From positions 1 to 11,138 of the forward strand of contig JACMQP010000559.1 in NCBI GenBank assembly GCA_014376915.1: 11,138 nucleotides of DNA, in the 5' to 3' direction. The notes under the pieces were generated by a model. It made no database searches. It was given only the letters and a program-made list of their open reading frames with translations, and was not told the DNA's origin. The translations under genes and the position numbers were made by a program. Positions 1 to 8,057 of the stretch are shown in pieces; position 1 is the stretch's first letter; the number at the start of each line of letters is the position of its first letter. Origin of the DNA: Ramlibacter sp. Lineage in GTDB: Bacteria > Pseudomonadota > Gammaproteobacteria > Burkholderiales > Burkholderiaceae.

Positions 1-773
1 ACCGCCGCGCCGTTGCGCCAGGCCACAACCGTCCCTTTGTAGTTTGCAGCTGTGCGGCCGGTGCCGTTGGGTCCGATGCCGCTGTAGATCTGCAGACGCC
101 GGCCGTTGGCCTCGATGTCGCCCTTGGGCCGGGTGGCGCTGCCCGCCTGCAGCGCGGCGCGTACGTCCTCGGTGCTGATACCGTACTTGTTCAGGGCGAA
201 AGGCAGCAGGTCCACCCGCACCGCCGGCAGCGAGCCGCCGCCCAGTTCGACGTCGCCGACGCCCTGCACCTGGGCCAGCTTCTGCTGCACCACGTTGGAG
301 ACGGCGTCGTAGATCTGGCCGGGCGAGCGCGTCGGCGAGGTCAGCGCCAGGATGATCACCGGCGCTGCCGACGGGTTGGCCTTGCGGTAGGTCGGGTTGC
401 TGCGCAGGTTGGCCGGCAAGTCGGCTCGGCTGGCGTTGATGGCCGCCTGCACTTCGCGGGCGGCGGCGTCGATGTTGCGATTGAGGTCGAACTGCAGGCT
501 GATGCGGGTCGAACCGTTGCCGCTGCTGGACGTCATCTCGTTGACGCCGGCGATCACGCCGAGGCGCCGCTCCAGCGGCGTCGCCACGCTGGTCGCCATC
601 GTGTCCGGGCTGGCGCCCGGCAGGTTGGCGCTGACGGAGATCACCGGGAAGTCCACCTGCGGCAGGGAAGCAACCGGCAGCAGGAAGAACGCGCCGATGC
701 CCGACAGCGCGATGCCGATGGTCAGCAACACGGTGGCGACCGGGCGGCGGACGAAGGGCGAGGAGAGGTTCAC
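1..773 (-). CDS. mdtC: MdtC-like RND multidrug efflux permease, N-terminal part (runs off left edge)
   Basis: Inner-membrane proton-driven drug exporter subunit, partner of the MdtB-like permease just upstream. The minus strand stays open to base 1 and gives 257 codons here, against about 1,025 in the family. It opens with a short cytoplasmic helix and RPVATVLL, then TM1, then LPQVDFPVISVSANLPGAS, TPLERRLG, EMTSSS, the pore-domain segment REVQAAINASRADLP and NPTYRKANPSAAPV. By memory of E. coli MdtC (VDFP, TYRKANPS) this matches MdtC rather than MdtB. The start chosen is GTG at 773, four bases after the mdtB stop. It puts RPVAT at residues 10-14, as in E. coli MdtC. An in-frame ATG at 803 would add ten residues and overlap mdtB by 26 bases. 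Neither start has a clear Shine-Dalgarno sequence, so translation is probably coupled to mdtB. Family assignment is firm; the start is uncertain. Confidence 0.92.
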   Translation of the reverse strand, partial: MNLSSPFVRRPVATVLLTIGIALSGIGAFFLLPVASLPQVDFPVISVSANLPGASPDTMATSVATPLERRLGVIAGVNEMTSSSGNGSTRISLQFDLNRNIDAAAREVQAAINASRADLPANLRSNPTYRKANPSAAPVIILALTSPTRSPGQIYDAVSNVVQQKLAQVQGVGDVELGGGSLPAVRVDLLPFALNKYGISTEDVRAALQAGSATRPKGDIEANGRRLQIYSGIGPNGTGRTAANYKGTVVAWRNGAA

Positions 774-777
774 GCTG

Positions 778-3700
778 TCATGCCGGATCAAGAGCTGGGA
801 CATCAGCCCGCGGCGGGTGCTTGCGCCGCCACCGCGCCGCCAGCGAATCAAACCCAAGGTAGATCACCGGCGTGGTGAACAGCGTGAGCATCTGGCTGAC
901 GATCAGGCCGCCGAAAATCGCCAGGCCCAGCGGTCGGCGCAGTTCGGCGCCCTCGCCCCAACCGAGCATCAGCGGCACGGCGGCGAACAGGGCCGCCAGC
1001 GTGGTCATCAGGATCGGCCGGAAGCGCAGCAACGCGGCCTGGTGGATCGCCTCCAGCGCCCCCTTGCCTTGATTGCGTTCGGCTTCGATCGCGAAGTCGA
1101 TCATCATGATCGCGTTCTTCTTGACGATGCCGATCAGGAGAATGATGCCGATGATGCCGATCACCCCCAGGTCGTTGCCGCTGATCATCAGCATCAGCAG
1201 CGCGCCGACGCCTGCCGACGGCAGCGTGGACAGGATGGTGAGCGGGTGGATGTAGCTCTCGTACAGCACGCCCAGCACGATGTAGACGCAGATCACCGCC
1301 GCGAGGATCAGCCAGAGCTGGTTGCTCAATGACGACTCATAGGCGCCCGAAGCGCCCAGCAAGGTGAGCGTCACACTGGCCGGCAGCCCGATTTCCCGGG
1401 CCGCGGCGCGGATCGACTCCACGGCGGAGCCGAGCGAGACGCCGTCGGCGGTGTCGAAGCCGATGGTGGTGGCCGGGTACTGCGCAACGTGGGTGATCTG
1501 AAGCGGCGCGCGCCGCTCCGTGATCTTCGCCACCGCCGACAGCGGCGTCGCGTCGCCCGAGGCCGTCCGCAGCTGCACCATGCCCAGCGACGCCGGGCTG
1601 GCCTGGCTGTCGGGACGGGCTTCCAGGATCACGCGGTACTGGTTGGTCTCGGTGAAGATGGTGGAGACGATCCGCTGGCCGAACGCGCTGTACAGCGCCT
1701 CGTCGATGCTCGAGGCCGTGATGTTCAGGCGGGCCGCGGTATCGCGGTCGATGTCCACGTAAACGGCGGCCCCGGAAGCGCTGGCGTCCGACACCACGTT
1801 GCGCAGCTGCTTCACGCCCTTGAGGTGCTCGCTCAGGCGCTGGGCCCAGTCGATCACCACCGCGTTGTCGGAGGACTCCAGCGAAAAGCGGAACTGGGTC
1901 GGGCCGGACTCGGCGTCGATCGTCAGGTCTTGCACCGGCTGCAGGTACAGCGTGATGCCCGGCACCCGCTGGGCGCGCGCCCGGAGCCGGTCCATCACAG
2001 CCTGCTGGCTGCCGCGCGAACCCTTCAGGTTGATCAGCATGCGGCCGGTGTGCAGCATGGTGTTGTTGGCGGCGTCGACGCCGACGAAGCTGCTCAGCGT
2101 GGACACTTCGGGGTCTTCCATGATCAGGCGCGCCACCTGCTGCTGCAGCTGCGCCATCACCGGATAGGACACCGACTGCGAGGCCTCCACCCGCGCCTGC
2201 AGCTGGCCGGTGTTCTGGGTCGGGAACAGGCCCTTGGGGATCCACACGTACAGCAGCACGGTGAGCACCAGCGTGCCCAGCGCCACCAGCAGCGTCAGCC
2301 GCTGGCGCGCCAGCACCCAGACCAGCGCAGTGTCGTAATGCTTGATCATCCGGTCGAAGCCGCGCTGCATGATGCCCGCGAAGCCCGGCTCGCTGCCCGA
2401 AGAATCACGGTGTCTGGCCGCCAGCCAGCGGGCCGACATCATCGGCACCAGCGTCAGCGAAACCACCGCGGAAATCAGGATGGTGATGGCCAGCGTCACC
2501 GCGAATTCGCGGAACAGCCGGCCGACCACGTCGCCCATGAACAGCAGCGGAATCAGCACGGCGATCAGCGACACGGTCAGCGAAATGATGGTGAAGCCGA
2601 TCTCGGTCGCGCCCTTGAGCGCCGCCTGCATCGGCGGCTCACCGTCCTCGATGTGGCGCGCGATGTTCTCGATCATCACGATCGCGTCGTCGACCACGAA
2701 GCCGGTGGCGATGGTGAGCGCCATCAGCGACAGGTTGTTCAGGCTGTAGCCGAGCAGGTACATGGCGCCGCAGGTGCCGATCAGGGAAATCGGCACCGAC
2801 AGGCTGGCGATGAGGGTGGCGCGGGCGCTGTGCAGGAAGGCGAAGATCACCAGCACGACCAGGACGACGGCGAGCAGCAGCTCGATCTGCACGTGGTGCA
2901 CCGAGGCGCGGATGCCGGTGGTGCGGTCGCTCAGCACGTCGACCTTGATCGACGGCGGCAGGCCCGCCGTCAGCTCCGGCAGCCGGCCCTGGATGGCATC
3001 GACGGTGGCGATCACGTTGGCGCCGGGCTGCCGCTGCACATTCAGGATGATGGCCGGCCTGAGCTGGCCGCTGACCACCGACCAGGCGCCCAGCCGCACG
3101 TTCTCCGCGCTCTCCACTGCCTGCGCCACGTTCGACAGCCGCACGGCCGCGCCGTTGCGGTAGGCCACCACCACGTTCTGGTAATCCCTGGCCGTCAGCA
3201 GCTGGTCGTTGGCATTGATGGTGTAGGCCCGGGTCGGGCCGTCGATGCTGCCCTTGGCACCGTTGGCGTTGGCCGCCGTGATCGCCGTGCGCAGGTTGTC
3301 GAGCGTGAGGCCGTAGGAAGCGAGGGCGCGGGTGTCGGCCTGGATCCGCACCGCTGGCCGCTGGCCGCCGGAAAGTGAGACCAGTCCGACGCCGGAGACC
3401 TGGCTGATCTTCAGCGCCAGCCGGGTGTTGACGATGTTCTGGACCTCGGCCAGCGGCAGCGAATCGGAGGTGATAGCCAGCGTCAGCACTGGCGCGTCGG
3501 CCGGGTTGACCTTGGCATAGACCGGCGGCGCCGGCAGGTCGGCCGGCAACAGCGAGCCGCCGGCGTTGATCGCCGCCTGCACCTGCTGCTCGGCGACGTC
3601 CAGCGCCAGGCCCAAACCGAACTGCAGCGTGACGATCGAGACGCCCGCGGCGCTCGTCGATGCCATGCGCGACAGGCCCGGCATCTGGCCGAACTGTCGC

Positions 3701-3903
3701 TCCAGCGGTGCGGTGACGGTCTGCGCCATCACTTCCGGGCTGGCGCCCGGGTACAGCGTCTGCACCTGGATGGTGGGGTAGTCGACCTGGGGCAGCGCCG
3801 ACAGCGGCAGGATCCTGAAGCCGACCAGGCCGGCCAGCACGATCGCCACCATCAGCAGCGAGGTTGCCACCGGCCGGAGGATGAAGGGACGGGACGGACT
3901 CAT
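778..3903 (-). CDS. mdtB: MdtB-like RND multidrug efflux permease
   Basis: Complete 1,041-residue RND (AcrB/MdtB family) inner-membrane transporter that exports drugs and other toxic compounds using the proton gradient. E. coli MdtB has 1,040 residues. TM1 lies at about residues 10-30 after RPVATSLLM, and the first periplasmic pore/docking domain covers about 35-335 ([30 protein letters not shown]). TM2-TM6 run from about 340 to 490. The proton-relay motif in TM4 is [13 protein letters not shown], with Asp405 and Asp406, and the matching TM10 lysine is Lys929 in [14 protein letters not shown]. The phrases [21 protein letters not shown] and [14 protein letters not shown] are typical of MdtB. 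The gene starts 22 bases after the adaptor stop, with ATG at 3903 and only a weak ribosome site. It is followed directly by the mdtC-like gene, so the pump is probably an MdtB/MdtC mixed trimer. No truncation or frameshift is seen. Confidence 0.97.
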   Translation of the reverse strand: MSPSRPFILRPVATSLLMVAIVLAGLVGFRILPLSALPQVDYPTIQVQTLYPGASPEVMAQTVTAPLERQFGQMPGLSRMASTSAAGVSIVTLQFGLGLALDVAEQQVQAAINAGGSLLPADLPAPPVYAKVNPADAPVLTLAITSDSLPLAEVQNIVNTRLALKISQVSGVGLVSLSGGQRPAVRIQADTRALASYGLTLDNLRTAITAANANGAKGSIDGPTRAYTINANDQLLTARDYQNVVVAYRNGAAVRLSNVAQAVESAENVRLGAWSVVSGQLRPAIILNVQRQPGANVIATVDAIQGRLPELTAGLPPSIKVDVLSDRTTGIRASVHHVQIELLLAVVLVVLVIFAFLHSARATLIASLSVPISLIGTCGAMYLLGYSLNNLSLMALTIATGFVVDDAIVMIENIARHIEDGEPPMQAALKGATEIGFTIISLTVSLIAVLIPLLFMGDVVGRLFREFAVTLAITILISAVVSLTLVPMMSARWLAARHRDSSGSEPGFAGIMQRGFDRMIKHYDTALVWVLARQRLTLLVALGTLVLTVLLYVWIPKGLFPTQNTGQLQARVEASQSVSYPVMAQLQQQVARLIMEDPEVSTLSSFVGVDAANNTMLHTGRMLINLKGSRGSQQAVMDRLRARAQRVPGITLYLQPVQDLTIDAESGPTQFRFSLESSDNAVVIDWAQRLSEHLKGVKQLRNVVSDASASGAAVYVDIDRDTAARLNITASSIDEALYSAFGQRIVSTIFTETNQYRVILEARPDSQASPASLGMVQLRTASGDATPLSAVAKITERRAPLQITHVAQYPATTIGFDTADGVSLGSAVESIRAAAREIGLPASVTLTLLGASGAYESSLSNQLWLILAAVICVYIVLGVLYESYIHPLTILSTLPSAGVGALLMLMISGNDLGVIGIIGIILLIGIVKKNAIMMIDFAIEAERNQGKGALEAIHQAALLRFRPILMTTLAALFAAVPLMLGWGEGAELRRPLGLAIFGGLIVSQMLTLFTTPVIYLGFDSLAARWRRKHPPRADVPALDPA

Positions 3904-3925
3904 TCGTTCAGCGGTTCGAATGCGG

Positions 3926-5527
3926 TCACTGCGCCGGGCCGCCGGCGGCGCCCTGGCGCCGCTCCATCATCCGCTGCCAGCGCTCCAGCGCCGCCGGGTC
4001 CTGCTGGTCGATCCGCTCGAGGAAACCCTTGCGCCGCGCCAGTTGCTCGGGGTCGTCCTTGACCTGGTCGAGGAAGCGCTGGCGCTGCTCCGGCGACGGG
4101 CCAGCCCCGGCAGCGGCGGGGGCTGCGGCAACCGCAGGTGCGGCGGCGCGCGGCACGGCGCCCGATGCGGCGGCGCGCGGACTGCTGGCGGCTGGTGTGG
4201 ACAGGTCAGCCGCCGGGGCCGCGGGACGCGCACTCCCGGCCGGCGCCGATGCGCCCTGCCGGCGCCGTCCTGCACCGCCGCCTTCACCCGGAACGCGCGG
4301 CGCGTCGCCGGGCAGCGTCACCCGGGCGCCGTCCTTGAGCCGGTCCGCCCCCTCGGTGACGACCCGCTCGCCGAACTCCAGGCCGGTGACGACCTGCACC
4401 TTGTCCACCGTGGCCTGGCCGGCCTTGACCGGGCGCTGGGTCACGGTGCGGTCCTGGTTCAGCACGAACACGTAATCGCCTTCGTTGCCGTGCCGCAGTG
4501 CCGACACCGGCACCACGATCGCGTCCTTGATGGTGCGCACCATCAGTTGGATGTTGACGAACTGGCTGGGAAACAGCGCCATCTTCGTGTTGTTGAAGCG
4601 GGCCTTGGCACGCACGGTACCGGTCTGGGTGTCGACCTGGTTGTCGAGAGTGCCGAACACGCCCACATCCAGCACATTGGCGCGGGTGCGGTCCAGCGCC
4701 TTGGCTTCCATGAACGCGCCGGAGCGCTGCTGCAGGTCGGGCGCCTGGTCCTGCGGAACGGCAAATTCGACATCGATCGGCGCCAGCTGCGTGATGAGGG
4801 CCACACCGTTGGCATCGCCGGTGCTGACGACGTTGCCGACGTCCACCGTCCGCAGGCCGACGCGGCCTGAAATCGGCGCCACGATCCGCGTGTAGCTCAG
4901 GTTCAGGCGCGCGGTGCCCTCATTGGCCCGGTCGATCGTCACCGAGCCTTCGAGCTGCTTGACCAGCGCGGCCTGGGTGTCCACTTCCTGGCGAGCGATC
5001 GAGTCCTGCTGCAGCAGCGTCTGGTAGCGGGCCAGCGTCACCCTGGCGGCCTCGATCTGCGATTCGTCGCGCTGGCGCTGGCCGATCGCCTGCTGCAGCG
5101 CCATTTCGAACTGGCGCGGGTCGATGGTGGCGAGCAGGTCGCCTTTCCTGACCAACTGGCCCTCCTTGAACAGCAGTTGCTGCAGCACGCCAGAGACCTG
5201 CGGGCGCACCCGCACCGTCGCCTGCGGCACCACCGTGCCCAGGGATTCCATCACCACCGGGATGTCCATCTTCTCGGCCGTAGCGATGCCCACCGTTGTC
5301 GCGGGTGCGCGGCCGCCGGCCCGGCCACCACCGCCGGCCCGGGCGGCGGAAGCGCCATCGGCCGCGCCGGCGCCCGGATGGGTCAGGTCCCAGGCCAGCC
5401 AGCCGAGCCCGGCCACCACCAGCAGCGCGATCACGCTGCCGATCAGGATGCTGCGCCGGCTCACCGGCTTGCGTGCGGGAGGCGCAACGGCAATCGTGGC
5501 GAGAGAAGTGGAGTTTTCCGGATCCAT
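3926..5527 (-). CDS. mdtA: MdtA-like periplasmic adaptor of RND efflux pump with long C-terminal tail
   Basis: HlyD/AcrA-family membrane-fusion protein that links the RND permeases to an outer-membrane channel. Its 533 residues begin with a basic stretch and one membrane anchor (about 26-46), with no lipobox cysteine. A Gly/Ala-rich linker follows (53-76). The barrel-sandwich half-motif [19 protein letters not shown] is at 106-124, and the alpha-hairpin covers about 138-205. The second lipoyl half, [15 protein letters not shown], is at 210-224, followed by the beta-barrel and membrane-proximal domain ([28 protein letters not shown]), close to E. coli MdtA by memory. The family usually ends near residue 405-415. 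Here about 125 more residues follow: an Ala/Pro/Arg-rich stretch (410-478) and a charged helical tail (479-525). ATG at 5527 is backed by AAAGGA at 5533-5538, five bases away. First gene of the mdtABC-like operon. Confidence 0.95.
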   Translation of the reverse strand: MDPENSTSLATIAVAPPARKPVSRRSILIGSVIALLVVAGLGWLAWDLTHPGAGAADGASAARAGGGGRAGGRAPATTVGIATAEKMDIPVVMESLGTVVPQATVRVRPQVSGVLQQLLFKEGQLVRKGDLLATIDPRQFEMALQQAIGQRQRDESQIEAARVTLARYQTLLQQDSIARQEVDTQAALVKQLEGSVTIDRANEGTARLNLSYTRIVAPISGRVGLRTVDVGNVVSTGDANGVALITQLAPIDVEFAVPQDQAPDLQQRSGAFMEAKALDRTRANVLDVGVFGTLDNQVDTQTGTVRAKARFNNTKMALFPSQFVNIQLMVRTIKDAIVVPVSALRHGNEGDYVFVLNQDRTVTQRPVKAGQATVDKVQVVTGLEFGERVVTEGADRLKDGARVTLPGDAPRVPGEGGGAGRRRQGASAPAGSARPAAPAADLSTPAASSPRAAASGAVPRAAAPAVAAAPAAAGAGPSPEQRQRFLDQVKDDPEQLARRKGFLERIDQQDPAALERWQRMMERRQGAAGGPAQ

Positions 5528-5532
5528 CGCTG

Positions 5533-5538
5533 TCCTTT
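5533..5538 (-). promoter_or_regulatory. Ribosome binding site of mdtA
   Basis: The minus strand reads AAAGGA here, five bases before the ATG at 5527. It is the clearest ribosome site in the efflux operon and supports this start for the adaptor gene. Confidence 0.75.
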
Positions 5539-5578
5539 GTTCTTGTAGCGACCCCGGTTCAAGCGAGCCGGCGGTGCG

Positions 5579-5599
5579 GGCAGCCTAAACAGGTTTGCC
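5579..5599. promoter_or_regulatory. Imperfect inverted repeat, possible operator before mdtA
   Basis: On the plus strand GGCA (5579-5582) pairs with TGCC (5596-5599), and inside it CCT (5584-5586) pairs with AGG (5591-5593) around AAAC. It lies 52-72 bases upstream of the mdtA ATG, where operators of efflux repressors often sit. No regulator gene is visible in the window, so the role is only a guess. Confidence 0.25.
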
Positions 5600-5718
5600 A
5601 GTCTGCACCATTGGCGAGCGAAGCGTTTCGTTGTAGGCCAACTTCGCGCCGTGCCCAGCCGCGGCGCGCCGGGACAACCATGCCTGACGCATGTATCCGC
5701 TTTGTGTCGGCGCGGCAG

Positions 5719-5750
5719 CCTGGATTCCCGGGTCAAGCCGGGGACGACAG
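5719..5750. repeat. Palindromic intergenic repeat, possible uspA terminator
   Basis: The plus strand contains GGATTCCCGGGTCAAGCCG followed by GGGACGACAG. Bases 5725-5731 pair with 5738-5744 (seven pairs, one G-T) around a six-base loop. The wording resembles a dispersed intergenic palindrome that I recall from many Proteobacteria (GGATTCCCGGGTCAAGCC plus an inverted copy). It lies 14 bases downstream of the uspA stop. It has no T-run on the minus strand, so it would be a weak intrinsic terminator, or simply a repeat or RNA-stability element. Confidence 0.45.
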
Positions 5751-5763
5751 CGGCGCAACCCGT

Positions 5764-6201
5764 TCAGGGGCTGATGACGACCAGCACGCTGCAAGGAGCA
5801 TGCTCGATCAGCGCGCCGGAGATCGAGCCGCGCCACCAGCGCGCCGCCCAGCTGTCGAGGTGCTTGTGGCCGACCACGACCAGGTCGGCTTCCATCTTGC
5901 GGGCGTAGCGGGTGATCTCGTCGATCGCCTCGCCCGCCACCAGCTCGCCCCTTGCGCTGTAGCCGGCGTCGGACAGGCGGCGCAGGCCCTCATCGAGTAC
6001 GGCGCGGTACTTCTTCTTCTCGCGCTCCTCCAGCTCGATGTCGTAGACGCCGCCTTCCAGGCCGACGAAGCTCATGGCCGAGGGCATCACGGCGATCAGG
6101 GACAGTTCGGAGCCGCTCCACTGGGCCAGGTCCTGGCAATCCAGCAGGGCGCGCTGGCCGGCGTCGGAACCGTCATAGGCGAGCAGGATGCGCTTGTACA
6201 T
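5764..6201 (-). CDS. Universal stress protein, UspA family
   Basis: A 145-residue cytoplasmic single-domain Usp protein, the usual length. It opens MYKRILLAYDGSDAGQRALL, with the conserved nucleotide-contacting Asp10 and the first helix. The body has the alternating strand/helix pattern, and LVVVGHKHLDSWAARWWRGS (107-126) leads into SISGALIEHAPCSVLVV. The classic ATP site is G-x2-G-x9-G-S/T. Here it reads G111-x2-H114-x10-G125-S126, with histidine for the second glycine and one extra residue, so nucleotide binding is likely but should not be assumed. A longer reading from a TTG at 6213 is possible. I chose ATG at 6201 because GGAAG stands five bases before it and the protein then begins as the family does. 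The gene lies 63 bases after a phosphatase gene. Its cellular role (stress survival) is from family knowledge only. Confidence 0.93.
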   Translation of the reverse strand: MYKRILLAYDGSDAGQRALLDCQDLAQWSGSELSLIAVMPSAMSFVGLEGGVYDIELEEREKKKYRAVLDEGLRRLSDAGYSARGELVAGEAIDEITRYARKMEADLVVVGHKHLDSWAARWWRGSISGALIEHAPCSVLVVISP

Positions 6202-6206
6202 GGAAG

Positions 6207-6211
6207 CTTCC
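6207..6211 (-). promoter_or_regulatory. Ribosome binding site deciding the uspA start
   Basis: The minus strand reads GGAAG, five bases before ATG at 6201. A TTG start at 6213 would lie upstream of this site and is therefore less likely. The site is half of the perfect palindrome GGAAGCTTCC (6202-6211), which could partly hide it in RNA. Confidence 0.65.
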
Positions 6212-6231
6212 AAAGCGGTGAAGTGGGGTCA

Positions 6232-6251
6232 CCAATGCGGGCAAGCATAGG
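6232..6251 (-). promoter_or_regulatory. Shared leader motif upstream of uspA (possible -10 region or operator)
   Basis: The minus strand reads CCTATGCT (6251-6244), two bases, then CCCGCATTGG (6241-6232), ending 30 bases before the uspA ATG. The same two words occur in the same order before the phosphatase gene (8021-7994). TATGCT at 6249-6244 could act as a -10 box, but no good -35 is seen 16-18 bases upstream. Confidence 0.35.
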
Positions 6252-6264
6252 CCAAAGGCGGGCA

Positions 6265-7959
6265 TCAGGGAACCGGGAACGGCAGGGGTTTGCCCTCGGA
6301 AGCCGCAGGTGTCGCGACCCCGATCAACCGCGCCAGCGTCGGTGCCAGGTCCACCATTTCGACCGGCGTGTCGACCCGGCCGGCGCGCACCCAGGCAGGG
6401 CCCCAGAACAGCAGCGGCACGTGGGTGTCGTACGGGTGCGGCGAGCCGTGGGTGGCGGTGCTGGTGCCGAACATCCAGTTGGGCTTGAGCGTGTACTGCA
6501 CCTCGCCGGACACGTCGGGATGCCAGGCCTTGCGCGAGGCCTCGAAGAACGGCGCGCCGGCGCGGCTGCCCGATTCGAGTTCGCGCCGGGTGTAGGCGGT
6601 GCCGATGCCCGGCTCCGCCAGCAGCAGGGTGCGCAAGGCATCGGTCATGGCGTTGGCATCGAGGTTTTTCTGCGCGATCAGGCGCTTGTCCAGCAGCGCC
6701 GACGAAGCGGAAAACCCGAGCAGCAGCTTCGGCTCGCCGAAGCGCTGCTCCAGGCCGGCGTTCAGCCGCGCCAGCAGCTGGCCGGAATTGATGCGCCCGG
6801 CCGACTCGCCCCTGGCGGCGGCCATTTCAGGCGCTGGCATGAAGCCGTGGTCGGCTGTCAGCACCGCCAGATAGTTGCCGGCGCCGACGCTGGCGTCGAG
6901 GTCGCGAAAGAAGGCCTGCAGCAAGCGGTCCAGCTGCAGGAAATGGTCGTGCGACAGCCGCGACTCCGCGCTCCACGCGTGGTTGACGTAGTCGTGCCCC
7001 GACAGGCTGACGGCCAAAATGTCGGTCGACTCGTCGCGTCCCAGCCCCTCGCCGGCGATGGCGGCCCGCGCGAAGTCCAGCGACAGCGCATCGACGAACG
7101 GGCTGGGCAGCAGGGAGCGGTAAAAGGCGGCGTTCGGCGCCCCATCCGCCGGCGCGCCCATCAGCATCGGCAGCTTGCCGCCTTCCGGCCCGAACCAGGG
7201 CTGGCCGTCCGGCACCGAGCGCGCATAGGCGGCCTCGGGCAGCAGCGGCGTCCATTGCGCCTTGAAGTACTTGTCGGCCGGCTTGCGGTCATTGAAGTCG
7301 GTGACCCAGGCCGGGTGCTGCTGCATGTAGTAGGTGGTGGAAGCGAACGTGCCGCTGTGTCCCATGTACATGTAGGCGGTACCGGACTTGCCGGCCGGCA
7401 GGATGGCGCCGCGGTCCTTGCCGGAAATCGAGATCACCTTGGAGCGCGGGTCGGCGCGGCGCAGCACGTCGCCGACCGTCTCCACCTTGAGGTTGCGCGG
7501 GCTTGTACCGTCGAACGGCTTGGTCGGATGGCCGATGTACGTGGCCGTGGTGTCGCCGGTGTTGTAAACCGGCGCGCCGGTGGCCGGGTCGCGCCAGTCG
7601 TTGCCGATGATCCCGGTGCGGTCTGGAGAGGCGCCAGTCAGCATGGTGGCGTGGCCGGCCGCCGTGACGGTGAAGGCATGCGAGTAGTGCGCCTGCGCAT
7701 ACCAGGCGCCGTGGTCCAGGAAGCGGGCGAAGCCGTCCGGCGCCAGCTGATCGCGCAAGGCCAGCACCTGCCGCTGCGGCAGGCCGTCGACCACCAGGAA
7801 GACCACCAGCTTGGGTTTGGCGGCAGCGGTCGGCGTGGCAGTGCGCGTGCCGATGCTGCTGATGCCGGTGCCGGTGGGGACGCCGGCGCAGGCGACCAGC
7901 AGCGAAGCGACGGCGGCGGCGGCAAGCAGGCCGCGCCGCGTGAGAAAGAAGGACTTCAT
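6265..7959 (-). CDS. PafA-like alkaline phosphatase, probable lipoprotein
   Basis: Exported phosphatase of the alkaline phosphatase/NPP superfamily, 564 residues from ATG 7959. The start MKSFFLTRRGLLAAAAVASL with LVAC (Cys24) is a lipoprotein signal, and TRRGLL also resembles a twin-arginine motif. A longer reading from GTG 8046 or ATG 8043 would bury this signal and is rejected. Metal and catalytic residues are in family order: Asp58 (VFLVVDG), nucleophile Thr99 (VTAAGHATMLTG), Asn120 (GNDW), Lys181 and Arg183 (GKDRGAILPAG), Asp323 and His327 (GHDYVNHA), Asp370-His371 (TADHG) and His504 (THGSPHPYDTH). From memory, the Thr/Asn/Lys/Arg set matches PafA, a phosphate-insensitive monoesterase of Bacteroidetes, so phosphate monoester hydrolysis in the periplasm is the best guess. 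Asp58 and Ala after Cys24 suggest nothing unusual; sorting to the outer membrane is inferred. No pho box was recognised. Confidence 0.9.
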   Translation of the reverse strand: MKSFFLTRRGLLAAAAVASLLVACAGVPTGTGISSIGTRTATPTAAAKPKLVVFLVVDGLPQRQVLALRDQLAPDGFARFLDHGAWYAQAHYSHAFTVTAAGHATMLTGASPDRTGIIGNDWRDPATGAPVYNTGDTTATYIGHPTKPFDGTSPRNLKVETVGDVLRRADPRSKVISISGKDRGAILPAGKSGTAYMYMGHSGTFASTTYYMQQHPAWVTDFNDRKPADKYFKAQWTPLLPEAAYARSVPDGQPWFGPEGGKLPMLMGAPADGAPNAAFYRSLLPSPFVDALSLDFARAAIAGEGLGRDESTDILAVSLSGHDYVNHAWSAESRLSHDHFLQLDRLLQAFFRDLDASVGAGNYLAVLTADHGFMPAPEMAAARGESAGRINSGQLLARLNAGLEQRFGEPKLLLGFSASSALLDKRLIAQKNLDANAMTDALRTLLLAEPGIGTAYTRRELESGSRAGAPFFEASRKAWHPDVSGEVQYTLKPNWMFGTSTATHGSPHPYDTHVPLLFWGPAWVRAGRVDTPVEMVDLAPTLARLIGVATPAASEGKPLPFPVP

Positions 7960-7993
7960 GGGCAGCGAGGCTAATGCATTGCGGCCGGGCCTG

Positions 7994-8042
7994 CCAATGC
8001 GGGTTGACCCGCCAGCATAGGGACGGTCGATCTGGGTGACCA
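7994..8042 (-). promoter_or_regulatory. Candidate promoter and inverted repeat before the phosphatase gene
   Basis: The minus strand has TGGTCA (8042-8037), a 17-base spacer, then TATGCT (8019-8014), a weak sigma-70-like pair with four of six matches in each box. Transcription would begin near 8007, inside the perfect 14-base inverted repeat GCGGGTTGACCCGC (7999-8012), an operator-like position. It would also exclude the upstream GTG/ATG starts at 8046/8043, which agrees with ATG 7959. CCTATGCT and CCCGCATTGG (8003-7994) recur before uspA. The inverted repeat has no T-run after it, so it is a poor terminator for btuD. Confidence 0.3.
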
Positions 8043-8057
8043 TCACTCAGCTTGCCG

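Larger units (their letters stand above)
5528..5763. other. Intergenic leader of the mdtABC-like operon
   Basis: A 236-base gap between the uspA stop and mdtA. It should hold the efflux operon promoter, but I found no convincing -35/-10 pair. It contains two imperfect inverted repeats: one at 5579-5599 (arms GGCA/TGCC enclosing CCT/AGG) and a smaller one at 5617-5632 (CGAA/TTCG). It also holds a palindromic repeat at 5719-5750. Reading frames through this stretch look like GC-rich noise, and no small gene is supported. Confidence 0.6.

Noticed and set aside
1489..3378. 629-codon open frame on the plus strand
   Set aside because: Antisense to mdtB, with His/Gln/Arg-rich composition typical of a shadow frame and no family motif.
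5296..7974. 892-codon open frame on the plus strand
   Set aside because: It lies opposite mdtA, the intergenic leader, uspA and the phosphatase gene. It is full of Arg/Gly/Gln/His low-complexity sequence without a recognisable domain, as expected from the complement of GC-rich codons.
6265..8046. Phosphatase start at GTG 8046 or ATG 8043
   Set aside because: It would place 28-29 residues before a complete lipoprotein signal peptide, has no ribosome site, and lies upstream of the candidate promoter.
7960..8057. Intrinsic terminator after btuD
   Set aside because: The only stem (7999-8012) has a very short loop and no T-run on the minus strand.
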